The notes: generated by a model from the sequence alone, not told the origin. Positions 1-8,545 are shown, counted from the first letter of the stretch. The stretch is 9,586 nucleotides of DNA from an uncultured Chitinophagaceae bacterium (GCA_946885665.1 CAMPGT010000150.1:1-9586); one strand, 5' to 3'. Numbers and translations: made by a program.

Positions 1-764
1 CCCTGGAACGCATGGCCGGTAAACCCTGCTTCACCTTCGCCGTGAATTGTTTCATAACTTTCCTTCCACCCTCCCGATCTCACGGAAGTAAATACCTTGC
101 TGTCGTACCTCGTATTGAAATCGCCGGTAAGCAACTGCACAAAGCCGGGTTGGTATTGGGCACTCTCTTCCACCACCATTTTTGCCTGGTTGATTTTCGC
201 CTCACCCGAAACATGATCGAGATGCAGGTTCACCACCCTCAATTCTTTTCCGCTCTTTTTGTCTTGTAGGCGAACCCAGTTTGCGTGCCTTGCTCTCGCG
301 GTGTCCCATGATTTGCTTCCTGCCACCAGTGGTGTTTCTGAGAGCCAGTAAGTGCCTCCTGTGAGCAGCTCATACCTGTCTTTGGAAAAAAGTATCGGGT
401 TTTTAGCGATGCCGTAATAACCCGTGGGATGCGGATCCATTTCGGGACCGTCGAACCCGAATAATTGATAGGAAGGGAAATATTTTCTGAAATCATCGGC
501 CTGCACTTTCAGCACTTCCTGCAACGAGATGATGTCTGGCTTTTTGTTTTCAATAATCTTCAGGCATATATCTCTTCTTGCAGACCAGCCAACGCCTTTT
601 GCTTCATCCACATCGAGTGCCACGCGAATATTGCAGCTCATGATGCGATGATGATGGTCATTTTTATTGAGCAACATTGCTGTTTCCCTGCCGAAAGCGG
701 GCATTACCGGTAACAGTGCAGTTGCACCCAGTCCTTTTAAAAAATTTCTTCTGCTGGCAGACAT
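1..764 (-). CDS. Tat-exported endonuclease/exonuclease/phosphatase (EEP) family protein, partial (C-terminus outside window)
   Basis: The frame is open from ATG at 764 to the left edge, giving 254 residues with no internal stop. The N-terminus has a twin-arginine signal: SRRNFLK at residues 4-10, then a short hydrophobic stretch to about residue 25, so the protein is probably exported folded to the periplasm. EEP-fold marks appear in order: SCNIR (43-47), LQEV with metal-binding Glu83, NLHLDH (179-184), and GDFN (214-217, Asp215/Asn217). The expected last motif (SDH with the catalytic His) would lie beyond the window. Known family members are Mg-dependent phosphodiesterases or phosphomonoesterases acting on nucleic acids, inositol phosphates or phospholipids; the substrate here cannot be told. 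It starts 27 bases after the FAD oxidoreductase stop and is probably the next gene of the susC operon. No Shine-Dalgarno is evident, as is usual in Bacteroidota. The family call is solid; the specific activity is unknown. Confidence 0.86.
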   Translation of the reverse strand, partial: MSASRRNFLKGLGATALLPVMPAFGRETAMLLNKNDHHHRIMSCNIRVALDVDEAKGVGWSARRDICLKIIENKKPDIISLQEVLKVQADDFRKYFPSYQLFGFDGPEMDPHPTGYYGIAKNPILFSKDRYELLTGGTYWLSETPLVAGSKSWDTARARHANWVRLQDKKSGKELRVVNLHLDHVSGEAKINQAKMVVEESAQYQPGFVQLLTGDFNTRYDSKVFTSVRSGGWKESYETIHGEGEAGFTGHAFQ

Positions 765-791
765 GTTATTGAATCGTTTAGAAATAAAAAT

Positions 792-2195
792 TTAAGGCAC
801 CAGTTCTTCTTTAGCAATACGCAGGTAAGCTCCTTTGTCGAGCAGTTCCCTTTGCAATTGTTTTACGTTGATGTCGGCGGGCTGTATCCCCTGCCGTACG
901 GCCATCTTCGCTGCACGTCCGGCTGCTTCGCCCATGGCCATGCACGGCGCCATTACACGAATGGCAGACATCGCTTCGTGAGTCGCCGAAATGCATCGTC
1001 CCGCTACGATCAGGTTCTTCACTTTTTGAGGAATCAGTGAACGATAGGGAATGTCGTAACAATCGCCGCACCATTCCAGTGTACAGCCGCCTCCCTGCGG
1101 ATGATGTATATCCAAAGGGTAACTGGCCACAGCGATCGCATCATCAAAATGACGGCAGCCCAACACATCTTCGCGCGTCATGGTGTAGTGACCGTCTATA
1201 CGTCTTGTTTCCCTGATGCCGAGGAAAGGCGCGGTCTTTAAGAAGTAAGCATTCTCAAAACCGGGTACGTAATCAATAAGGTATTTCTGAATGTCGTGTA
1301 TTTGTTTCCTGCCTTCTATTTCTCCATAAGTAAGGCTGCCGGGGTCGGTTCCGTTTACGCCGTTCACCCTCGTCATGTTCACCCACACTTCTCCTTTGCG
1401 TAAACCGGTGATGAGAATGGTACGCTCCGTTGTTAATGTCAACCCATCCTCCTGTGCTTTTTTCACCAGGTTGCGCATTCCTACCAATACGAATTGGTTA
1501 TTCTGACCAAAATACTCGGCAGGAATAAAATCGGTGAGATAAGTTCTCGGTTCGGTGGCCACGCTGGTACGCAGCTTTTCCGTGTCCACGCCTCCCAGGC
1601 AAAACATCAGCGTTGGCGGCTGCACGCCCCCGTGCTCGTTGCCATACTCACAAGGCACACCTGCACGGTAGGCCACATCGGCATCACCGCTGCAATCAAC
1701 GATCGTTTTGGCCAGTATTGCCTCGCGCCCTGCCTTGCTTTCAATGATCACACCTTTCAGTTCATCTTTTTCTATTACCACGCCGGCGCAAAATGCATAG
1801 AACATTACGTCCACCTTGCTTTCCACCAGCATTTCCAGCGCCACTGTTTTTACCGCCTCGGGCTCAACCAGCGTCAGGCTCATGTGCAATGGGCACGGAC
1901 GGTGCTCGCTCGACGCCTGCACGGCCTTCAGGCGATCAATTAGATTTTGTGGAAGTCCCTTTATGATCTGGTTGCCTTTTTGCCCGAGAAACCCGAGTAT
2001 GGGCAGGCCGATCGTCATGTTGCCGCCCACGAAGCTCCGGCTCTCGATCAGCATCACATTTAGACCATCCTCGGCAGCTGCCAACGCGGCCATAATTCCC
2101 GACGGCCCGCCACCGATGACGAGAACATCTGTTTCTTTTCTAACATTAATTTCCCTTGCGGGCTCTGTAATTTTTTTTGTTATACTATTTTTCAT
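792..2195 (-). CDS. FAD-dependent oxidoreductase (FAD_oxidored, PF12831-type), cytoplasmic
   Basis: The protein has 467 residues. The N-terminal Rossmann fold is clear: DVLVIGGGPSG at 23-33 (GxGxxG at Gly28/Gly30/Gly33) and an acidic residue, Glu51, ending the second strand for the FAD ribose. Further family marks are DCSGDADVAYRAGVP (167-181), GIRETRRIDGHYTMT (326-340), and the C-terminal FAD-binding segment NLIVAGRCISATHEA (394-408) followed by GEAAGRAAKMA. These fit the PF12831 group, a flavoprotein family often found in sugar-utilisation loci of Bacteroidota and Planctomycetes but mostly without a defined substrate. No signal peptide is seen, so it probably oxidises the imported compound in the cytosol. 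The start codon shares one base with the upstream MFS stop (TGATG), indicating translational coupling. A cysteine cluster, Cys371-x4-Cys376-x2-Cys379, lies in the substrate-side region. The family is sure; the reaction is unknown. Confidence 0.92.
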   Translation of the reverse strand: MKNSITKKITEPAREINVRKETDVLVIGGGPSGIMAALAAAEDGLNVMLIESRSFVGGNMTIGLPILGFLGQKGNQIIKGLPQNLIDRLKAVQASSEHRPCPLHMSLTLVEPEAVKTVALEMLVESKVDVMFYAFCAGVVIEKDELKGVIIESKAGREAILAKTIVDCSGDADVAYRAGVPCEYGNEHGGVQPPTLMFCLGGVDTEKLRTSVATEPRTYLTDFIPAEYFGQNNQFVLVGMRNLVKKAQEDGLTLTTERTILITGLRKGEVWVNMTRVNGVNGTDPGSLTYGEIEGRKQIHDIQKYLIDYVPGFENAYFLKTAPFLGIRETRRIDGHYTMTREDVLGCRHFDDAIAVASYPLDIHHPQGGGCTLEWCGDCYDIPYRSLIPQKVKNLIVAGRCISATHEAMSAIRVMAPCMAMGEAAGRAAKMAVRQGIQPADINVKQLQRELLDKGAYLRIAKEELVP

Positions 2196-3475
2196 CAGAC
2201 TGTATTTACATTAGAAGCGGCATCATTTTTTTCGGAAGATGCGTTTAGAGGTTTTTCACGCCGCACCATCGTCCATAAAAGCAGTACGGCAATGGGGTGC
2301 AGAAAACCCATGGCGATAAATATTTTCCCGGCGCCCAGCGTGCCGATAAATTCTCCTACAAAATAATTGAACAGCACAGCACCCAATGCACCAAAGCCTC
2401 CTGCAATACCGAGCACGCTCGCCACATTTTTTACCGGGAAAGCTTCTGCCACCACCACGCTGATGGTAAACAACCAACTGAGGCAGGCAATGGCCACGAT
2501 GCTGAACACCGCCAAAGTGGCCCACGCACTGCTCAGGTAGGGCGTGAGTATGCACAAAGGACTAAGCACCGCAACTGCCGTCAGCATCAGCTTTCTTGCT
2601 CTTAGAGGCGCGTGACCCTTTCTCACCAGCTTATCCGACCATGCCGAAGTGGCGATGGCGCCTACATCAGCGAACAAAAACGGTATCCATCCGAACATGC
2701 CCACCTGTGCAAGGGTGAGTCCCGACTCCTCCTGCAAATATCCCGGCAACCAAAAAAGGCAGAAGTACCAAACCGGATCGCTGACAAAGCGTATCAGTAT
2801 GACGCCCCATAAGCTGCGCGTGCCCCAAAGCTGCTTCCACCGGAAGGACGCCGATAAGCCGCCGGTTGTTGAATCAGTTGCCGCCTGGAGGATGTGCGGC
2901 GGTGGTTCCCTATAAATGACCTTCCACAATACAGCGATCACGAGGCCGATGACGCCCATTGCGATAAAAGCCGTTTGCCAGTTGTATGTCAGCGCCAGCC
3001 ATGCGATGACCGGCGGCGCAATGATGGCGCCGATAGAGCTGCCCGCCACGCAAAGACTGTTGGCAGTTGCACGCAACTTACCCGGGAACCACACTGTCAC
3101 CACCTGCAACTGCGCCGGGAAATTAGTGGGCTCCGCTGCGCCCAGCAGTCCGCGGAAAAAACCGAACTGACCAATGGTTCTCGAGATGCCGCCGCCAATG
3201 CAGGCCAGCGACCACGCAATTACCCCGAAAAACATTACCATCCTGGCGCCCAGCCTGTCCACCATCCAGCCGGTAATAGGATACATGATGGCATAACATA
3301 TAGTGAATACATTCAGGATCATCGCATAGCCGCCGTCATCCATGCTGAACTCATCTTTTAGCACAGGCTTCAATACTGACAAAATTTGCCTGTCTATATA
3401 ATTGAACACGATAGCCAGAAAAATAATGGCCACGATAAACCAGCGTCTCCTTTCAGGGCTTAGCAATCCTTTCAT
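2195..3475 (-). CDS. MFS transporter, anion:cation symporter (hexuronate/sugar-acid, ExuT-like) type
   Basis: This is an inner-membrane carrier with about 12 hydrophobic segments. Marks of the ACS branch of the major facilitator superfamily are NYIDRQ in TM1, GWMVDRLGAR (motif A) between TM2 and TM3, FFRGLLGAAEPTNFPAQ in TM4, and VTVWFPGKLRATANS. Known members carry hexuronates, galactonate, glucarate and similar organic anions with H+ or Na+, so a sugar-acid substrate is plausible but not proven. Start choice: an in-frame GTG at 3505 abuts the susD stop and gives 436 residues. ATG at 3475 gives 426 residues beginning MKGLLSPERRRW, which places the usual short charged tail right before TM1, and is preferred. 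The stop overlaps the oxidoreductase start by one base. It lies between the susCD pair and the oxidoreductase and so probably brings their shared substrate from periplasm to cytosol. Confidence 0.92.
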   Translation of the reverse strand: MKGLLSPERRRWFIVAIIFLAIVFNYIDRQILSVLKPVLKDEFSMDDGGYAMILNVFTICYAIMYPITGWMVDRLGARMVMFFGVIAWSLACIGGGISRTIGQFGFFRGLLGAAEPTNFPAQLQVVTVWFPGKLRATANSLCVAGSSIGAIIAPPVIAWLALTYNWQTAFIAMGVIGLVIAVLWKVIYREPPPHILQAATDSTTGGLSASFRWKQLWGTRSLWGVILIRFVSDPVWYFCLFWLPGYLQEESGLTLAQVGMFGWIPFLFADVGAIATSAWSDKLVRKGHAPLRARKLMLTAVAVLSPLCILTPYLSSAWATLAVFSIVAIACLSWLFTISVVVAEAFPVKNVASVLGIAGGFGALGAVLFNYFVGEFIGTLGAGKIFIAMGFLHPIAVLLLWTMVRREKPLNASSEKNDAASNVNTV

Positions 3476-3505
3476 CCCATGCAATTCATATTCTTTTAAA
3501 AACAC

Positions 3506-5275
3506 CTAATAGCCCGGGTTCTGCACCAGGTTGTTATTTACATCCATTTCCGATTTAGGAATCGGCCACAGTTCATCCTTGTTTTCGCGATACACAACTT
3601 CCTGCGTGGTGAAATATTTACTGGCCTCAGCATGATTGTAAATCGGCGTATAGCTTTCATCAAAACCTACCAGCACATCGCCGGTCCATTCCTTCGCATC
3701 ACGGTTAAGGTATAAATATCCATTCATAACATCATTGGCAATTCCCCAACGGCGCAGGTCATACCACCTCAAGCCGTCATTCGCCAGTTCCACTTTGCGC
3801 TCGTAGCGCAGGGCTTTCCTTAAGTCAGCCTGCGACAAACCATCGGGTAAATCGGGCATGTGTGCACGGCGGCGAATCTCATTGATGGCGTCGTAAACGG
3901 TATTGTCAATTTCGTTGGCCTCGATCTTAGCCTCTGCATAGATCAACAGCAGTTCGGCGTAACGGAAAATGCCGACGTTCAAATCCGATTTGCCGCTCAC
4001 CGATGTGGAAGAAAAATCAGCGATATCCACCGGCTTGCGCCACAAATAGCCGCTGAACGACCGGTAAGCATTTGTTGCATCGTTATTCTTTACCGTGCTC
4101 GGCGTGCTGCTTTCTCCATTGATCACCGGCCAGTAGTTGAACACAGTTGAAAAACTGGTATTCGGCTCAAACTGGTAGCCCATATAGCGAGAGTGCGGGC
4201 GCACACAATACATGTCCAGCCTGGGATCGCGGTTTTCAAATGGCTTCGAGGCATCGTACAGCGGAGATTCCGTAATAGGTAATCCGTCAATCGCCTGGAA
4301 AGTGCTGATCAGGTCCTGTGTGGGGCCCCAGTAAGAAACGCCTTTGCCCAGGCGCGACGCAGCATAATATTGCTGGTTATGCGTATTGCCGGGAACCGAC
4401 AAATTATATTCAGCTACCCAGATCCATTCCTTGCTCGTCTTGAAACCTTCATGTCCAAAGATATTCGATACATCAGGTTCGCCTGCGCTATGATCCTTGC
4501 CAACAAAATCGATCGAAGTATTGAAAGGCGTTAGTTCATGTATGCCTGCAGACAGGTCAATGGCCATTTTCGATGCCTCGGCTGCAACTTTGTATTGGTT
4601 GGCGTATAGCGCGATCCTTGCCTTCAGCATATACGCGGCCACGCTCGACGCTCTCACATTTCCAAACTGCGCCTGTGACGCCGGAAGCTTGTCGGCAATA
4701 GCCGTTAGTTCGTCAAGCAAAAATGTTTGGATCTCGCTCTTCGGCGTTCTGGCAACACTTGAATTTTCCAAATCAACCGAAGCTGTGAGCAAAGGAACAT
4801 CGCCGTACAGCTCTATCAATTGCGAATAAGAATAGGCCCTGATAAAACGCAATTCCGCATCCAGTTCATCATATTCTTCCGCAGACATCAGGCCTTTTAT
4901 CTGCTCCATGTTATCAAGAACAGTATGGCAGCGCGCGATGCTGCGGTAGTAATACTCCCATGGCTTGGTGGCTAAAGCATTGTCCGTAGTAACGGCGCTC
5001 GTAATCGGCGACGTGTAATTGTTACCGGGTCGCGCATAACCGATGTCGGTAATGTTATCCATCACGTGCCAGATGGGCGTGCTGGAAGCGTCGAGTTCGC
5101 TTAAAGACTGATAAGCGCCAAACAATCCCATTTCTGCCTCTTGCGGCGTTGCAGGGAATTTACCTGTTGACGGACCATTCAGCGAGAAGCGATCAATTTT
5201 GCTGCAGGCAGACAGCGTTAGCATCGATCCCAATGCTATAGCTGCAATTATATTTATGTTATTGAACGTTTTCAT
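3506..5275 (-). CDS. SusD/RagB-family outer-membrane substrate-binding lipoprotein
   Basis: The protein has 589 residues and a lipoprotein signal peptide: MKTFNNIN, a hydrophobic core, and lipobox LSAC with the lipidated Cys24, followed by SKIDR, which is compatible with surface export. The TPR-like SusD fold is supported by the N-terminal region (about 25-210, with the typical LGxYQSL-like GLFGAYQSLSE) and a C-terminal SusD_RagB region whose hallmarks are FRYAELLLIYAEAKIEAN, INEIRRRAH, LRYERKVELANDGLRWYDLRRW and ELWPIPKSEMDVNNNLVQNPGY. It caps the barrel of its partner SusC-like protein and delivers ligand. Its start lies 6 bases after the susC stop, and the next gene follows with no or a 30-base gap. 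Length is near the upper part of the normal family range. Ligand specificity cannot be read from sequence. Named susD-like only; no specific symbol is justified. Confidence 0.96.
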   Translation of the reverse strand: MKTFNNINIIAAIALGSMLTLSACSKIDRFSLNGPSTGKFPATPQEAEMGLFGAYQSLSELDASSTPIWHVMDNITDIGYARPGNNYTSPITSAVTTDNALATKPWEYYYRSIARCHTVLDNMEQIKGLMSAEEYDELDAELRFIRAYSYSQLIELYGDVPLLTASVDLENSSVARTPKSEIQTFLLDELTAIADKLPASQAQFGNVRASSVAAYMLKARIALYANQYKVAAEASKMAIDLSAGIHELTPFNTSIDFVGKDHSAGEPDVSNIFGHEGFKTSKEWIWVAEYNLSVPGNTHNQQYYAASRLGKGVSYWGPTQDLISTFQAIDGLPITESPLYDASKPFENRDPRLDMYCVRPHSRYMGYQFEPNTSFSTVFNYWPVINGESSTPSTVKNNDATNAYRSFSGYLWRKPVDIADFSSTSVSGKSDLNVGIFRYAELLLIYAEAKIEANEIDNTVYDAINEIRRRAHMPDLPDGLSQADLRKALRYERKVELANDGLRWYDLRRWGIANDVMNGYLYLNRDAKEWTGDVLVGFDESYTPIYNHAEASKYFTTQEVVYRENKDELWPIPKSEMDVNNNLVQNPGY

Positions 5276-5281
5276 TGTCTT

Positions 5282-8200
5282 CTAGAATTTTAAGTCAATA
5301 CCAAATGTGAATACCTTAACCTGTGGATAGAAATTACCTGCGCCCAGTGCTACGCCATCCGACGCGCCGGCATCGTAGTTAATTTCAGGATCGTATCCTT
5401 CATAAAATTTGGTTTGGGTGAATACGTTTTGTCCGTTTACATAGATAAATGCGCTTTGCAATCCATATTTATTTAAAAACCCTGTGGGTATTTCATAACC
5501 GAGCTGAATGTTCTTCAAACGGAAATACGACGCGCTTCTCATCCATAAAGTAGAGTTCTGTGTGTTGTTGGTAGACGTGATGGATACGCGTGGCAGCGCA
5601 GCATCTTTATTGTCTTCGCTCCAGTAATCCAGTTGCCATGGCTTGATGGCGCTGGAGTTGGCAGCGGGGATAACGTAGTGTGCATTCAGATAGCCATCCA
5701 CCTTGCCCACGCCCTGGAAGAATGCGTTTAACCGAAAACCTTTCCATCCCAAATCTATATTACCTCCATAAGTGTAACGGGGAATCGTGCTGCCGATGAT
5801 CACCTTGTCATTGTCGGTAATTTTACCATCCGGAACAGCTTTACCGTCGGCATCATATGCCCCGGCAACATCCACGTAACGTACGTCGCCAGGTTTGAGG
5901 GTTCCGATTTGTTCGGGGCCGTTGTCAATTTCTTCCTGTGTTTGGTAAAAACCATTTGCCCTGTAACCGTAGATCGAATTAATGGCATATCCTTCCTGCT
6001 GGCGCAATAATTCTCCCGATGTTTGGCCGTTCATGTCGATAATTTTGTTCTTCACATCCGACACGTTGATGCCAACGCCGAGGTTGAAATCGCCCCATCG
6101 GTCGTCGTACCGTGCAGAAAATTCCCAACCCTTATTGCTTACCACCGCCGCGTTCTGGTAGGGAGATGCTAAACCTGTCAACTCGGAAGTATTTAGTTTC
6201 AGCAGGATGCCATCGGTAAGTTTATCATACAAGTCGAATGTTATGGACAGCTTGTTAAACAAATTCGCATCGAGGCCAATTCCTTTCATCACAGTTTCCT
6301 CCCAACGCAGGTCGGGATTCGAGAGTGTTGTTTGTGCCACCATCTGGTAGATATTGCCTCCCATCGAAACACTTCCCAACGACAAGGCTTCTGCAAAAGG
6401 ATAATAAGAATTGCCGATATTCTGATTCCCCAGCTTACCCCATGAACCCCTTATCTTCAACATCTTCACCACAGGGCTGATGCCATCCATAAAAGATTCT
6501 TTGGAAATGAGCCATCCGGCCGAGAAAGAAGGAAATCCGGCCCATCGGTTATCATTGATAAAACGCGATGTGCCATCATACCTGAAGTTGGCTTCAAACA
6601 GGTATTTTCCGAGGAAATCATAATTGAACCTTCCAAAACCCGATACCAATATCCACTGGTTGCGCAAGCTGTTGTTATCCTTCGTTTCGTTATCGGCGCC
6701 CGCGGCAAGCACTTCATAGTTATCATAGGTGAAGTCTCTTCTGTAACCCGACAAATACTTCTCGTCGTACGTTTCCCTCGACGTTCCGGCCATCAGCTTG
6801 AAATGATGATCGCCGAAATCTTTTTGTGCGGTGGCCTGAAATTGATATGTGCCGTAGAAATACCTGTATGCCGCTTCCGTCAGATCAGTGAACGTATTTG
6901 CTGCACCCGCTTCCGAGCCGTCTTCATAATACGTCATCAAACTTTTCGTGAATGCGTGTACGTTTCGCGTCAGATAGCGGGGGGCGACCATACCGGTTAG
7001 CGACAACCACTTTGTGGGCTCATAGTTGAGGCTAAGGTTGCCCCAAAATTCAAGGTTGTTGGTTTTTCGGTTTCCTCCGTCTTCAATATAACCCACCGGG
7101 TTAATTTTCACCCAGCCGTCCGACCATAAGTCTCCATAACGGATAGGTATATTCGTAGGCATTCTTCCCAGGTAGTTCCATATGGTTCCTTCATCTGCAA
7201 TTTGCGTCCTGTTCTTATTGGTAACCGCAACGTCAAACTTGATGCTGAACTTGTCGCTGGGTGTAATATCCAGGTTGTTGCGGAATATAAAACGCTTGAA
7301 GTTGGTATTCTTGATGATGCCTTCCTGGTCCACGAAACTCAGCGACGGAGCCGCGCGAACGATGCCGCTGTTCACCATCACCGAAATAAAATGGCTGTGC
7401 ATCAAACCGCTTCCCTGCAGTATTTGATCCTGCCAGTCGTAATTGCCAGGGTTCCCGGCATAACTCTGCCTGAAGTTCTCGATATCCTCGTCGCTATAAA
7501 TATTTATACCGTTATCGTTCATGCTGGCATCGTTGAACACCTTCATGTAAGTGAGGCCGTCTGTAACTTTCGGGATCGCCGTTGGTGTTTGCTTTCCAAC
7601 ATATCCGCGGTAGTTCACCGACATCTTATCTTTTGCGCGTTTGGTGGTAACGAGTATTACACCGTTGGCGGCCCTGGAACCATAAATAGCGGCCGAGGCG
7701 GCATCTTTTAATATGGATACCGACGCAATCAGGTTGGGATCCACATCATCGAGCGAGCCGGCCACCCCATCGATGACCACCAACGGGTTGCTGTTGGAAC
7801 CGCCAAAAGAGTTGATACCCCTTATCCGGATTTGGCCCGCGTCTCCACCCGGCGAGCCTGTTTGCGAGGTAACGGTAACGCCTGCTGCGAGCCCCTGCAA
7901 GGCGTTGGAAGTGGAAATATTGGGGCGGTGCTCAATTTGGTCGCTGCTGATGGTGGCCACCGAACCTGTTAAATTCGCTTTCTTCTGTGTGCCGTAACCA
8001 ACTACCACCACTTCATTGAGGCCGGCCGCTTCATTTTGCAGTACCACGTTCAAAATTGTACCACCTGGTATTGCCAGTTTTTTTTCAGTGTACCCTACCA
8101 TCGAAAAAACCAGGCTGTCGGCCGATTCAGGTACGTTGATCGAGTAATTTCCGTTTGCATTGCTGGCCGTGCCTGTTGTGGCCGACTCGAGCCTTACGCT

Positions 8201-8419
8201 TGCGCCTTCGAGGGGACTGTTGTTCTCGTCGGTTACTTTACCAGTGATTTTTTTGGATTGTGCCGCAGCGGGCGCGGCGAAGATGAGCACCCATAACAGG
8301 CAGAGCAGCGAACTATGCATTAGCTTTCGCGCATTGCTTTGCTGGCGAAGGATGGCAAAGCAGTGATTTTTTCTCATACAGCTTGGTTTTTGAATATTTA
8401 CAAATTTTCTTTTAGCCAT
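5282..8419 (-). CDS. SusC/RagA-family TonB-linked outer-membrane transporter
   Basis: The protein has 1045 residues and is an outer-membrane beta-barrel that imports ligand with energy from TonB. Domain order: signal peptide (hydrophobic core about 36-50, likely cut after AAAQ near residue 54); CarboxypepD_reg-like domain (about 57-128, KITGKVTDENNSPLEGASV); TonB box region NEVVVVGYGTQKK (135-147); plug domain (about 148-262, with IRIRGINSF, NPLVVIDGV, SILKDAASAAIYGSRAANGVILVTTK); then the barrel to a C-terminal Phe, the normal outer-membrane sorting signal. There is no N-terminal STN domain, so no direct FecR/ECF-sigma signalling is expected. The ATG at 8419 gives an unusually long N-region before the hydrophobic core; ATG at 8377 (residue 15) or 8320 (residue 34) could be the true start. 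It is the first gene of the operon and is transcribed away from the DeoR regulator. Confidence 0.97.
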   Translation of the reverse strand: MAKRKFVNIQKPSCMRKNHCFAILRQQSNARKLMHSSLLCLLWVLIFAAPAAAQSKKITGKVTDENNSPLEGASVRLESATTGTASNANGNYSINVPESADSLVFSMVGYTEKKLAIPGGTILNVVLQNEAAGLNEVVVVGYGTQKKANLTGSVATISSDQIEHRPNISTSNALQGLAAGVTVTSQTGSPGGDAGQIRIRGINSFGGSNSNPLVVIDGVAGSLDDVDPNLIASVSILKDAASAAIYGSRAANGVILVTTKRAKDKMSVNYRGYVGKQTPTAIPKVTDGLTYMKVFNDASMNDNGINIYSDEDIENFRQSYAGNPGNYDWQDQILQGSGLMHSHFISVMVNSGIVRAAPSLSFVDQEGIIKNTNFKRFIFRNNLDITPSDKFSIKFDVAVTNKNRTQIADEGTIWNYLGRMPTNIPIRYGDLWSDGWVKINPVGYIEDGGNRKTNNLEFWGNLSLNYEPTKWLSLTGMVAPRYLTRNVHAFTKSLMTYYEDGSEAGAANTFTDLTEAAYRYFYGTYQFQATAQKDFGDHHFKLMAGTSRETYDEKYLSGYRRDFTYDNYEVLAAGADNETKDNNSLRNQWILVSGFGRFNYDFLGKYLFEANFRYDGTSRFINDNRWAGFPSFSAGWLISKESFMDGISPVVKMLKIRGSWGKLGNQNIGNSYYPFAEALSLGSVSMGGNIYQMVAQTTLSNPDLRWEETVMKGIGLDANLFNKLSITFDLYDKLTDGILLKLNTSELTGLASPYQNAAVVSNKGWEFSARYDDRWGDFNLGVGINVSDVKNKIIDMNGQTSGELLRQQEGYAINSIYGYRANGFYQTQEEIDNGPEQIGTLKPGDVRYVDVAGAYDADGKAVPDGKITDNDKVIIGSTIPRYTYGGNIDLGWKGFRLNAFFQGVGKVDGYLNAHYVIPAANSSAIKPWQLDYWSEDNKDAALPRVSITSTNNTQNSTLWMRSASYFRLKNIQLGYEIPTGFLNKYGLQSAFIYVNGQNVFTQTKFYEGYDPEINYDAGASDGVALGAGNFYPQVKVFTFGIDLKF

Positions 8420-8427
8420 CAGTTCAT
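8419..8427 (-). other. Two-codon start-stop unit overlapping the susC ATG
   Basis: On the minus strand ATG-AAC-TGA ends on the first base of the annotated susC ATG, giving the string TGATG, the same junction type as between the MFS and oxidoreductase genes. If ribosomes start at 8427 they would stop and could restart at 8419. It may be chance, or it may help set the susC start. Nothing shows that it is translated. Confidence 0.2.
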
Positions 8428-8454
8428 TTTATTTTGTTTCAAATCAGGTTAAAT

Positions 8455-8473
8455 AAGTCTGACTTTGGCAAAG
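8455..8473. promoter_or_regulatory. Overlapping inverted repeats in susC leader, possible DeoR operator
   Basis: AAGTC-T-GACTT (8455-8465) overlaps CTTTG-G-CAAAG (8463-8473). Both are perfect 5-base inverted repeats around one central base. The core GACTTTG recurs at 8716 and 8753 beside the regulator gene. It lies about 36-54 bases upstream of the susC start and inside the predicted transcript, so it could act as a transcription roadblock site or overlap an undetected proximal promoter. Operator function is inferred from shared sequence and position only. Confidence 0.4.
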
Positions 8474-8545
8474 AAATTCCCTGTATTTAAAGAGAATGTT
8501 TCCTGCCTATGAACAAAATGTTATGGAAAGATGGCATATAAAGAG

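Noticed and set aside
239..496. 85-codon minus-strand frame inside the partial EEP gene
   Set aside because: It is a different minus-strand frame from the EEP gene, which reads open from 764 to position 1 with conserved motifs in the right order.
1494..1943. 149-codon plus-strand open frame opposite the FAD oxidoreductase
   Set aside because: It lies wholly antisense within a gene with strong family motifs, its translation is rich in His, Arg and Cys with no domain resemblance, and no start context is evident.
2894..3361. 155-codon plus-strand open frame opposite the MFS gene
   Set aside because: Antisense shadow of a clear membrane carrier; composition is unnatural (His/Arg/Asp rich) and it has no recognisable motif.
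7202..7711. 169-codon plus-strand open frame opposite the susC-like gene
   Set aside because: It reads through the antisense of the plug and early barrel regions; no signal, domain or ribosome-binding context supports it.
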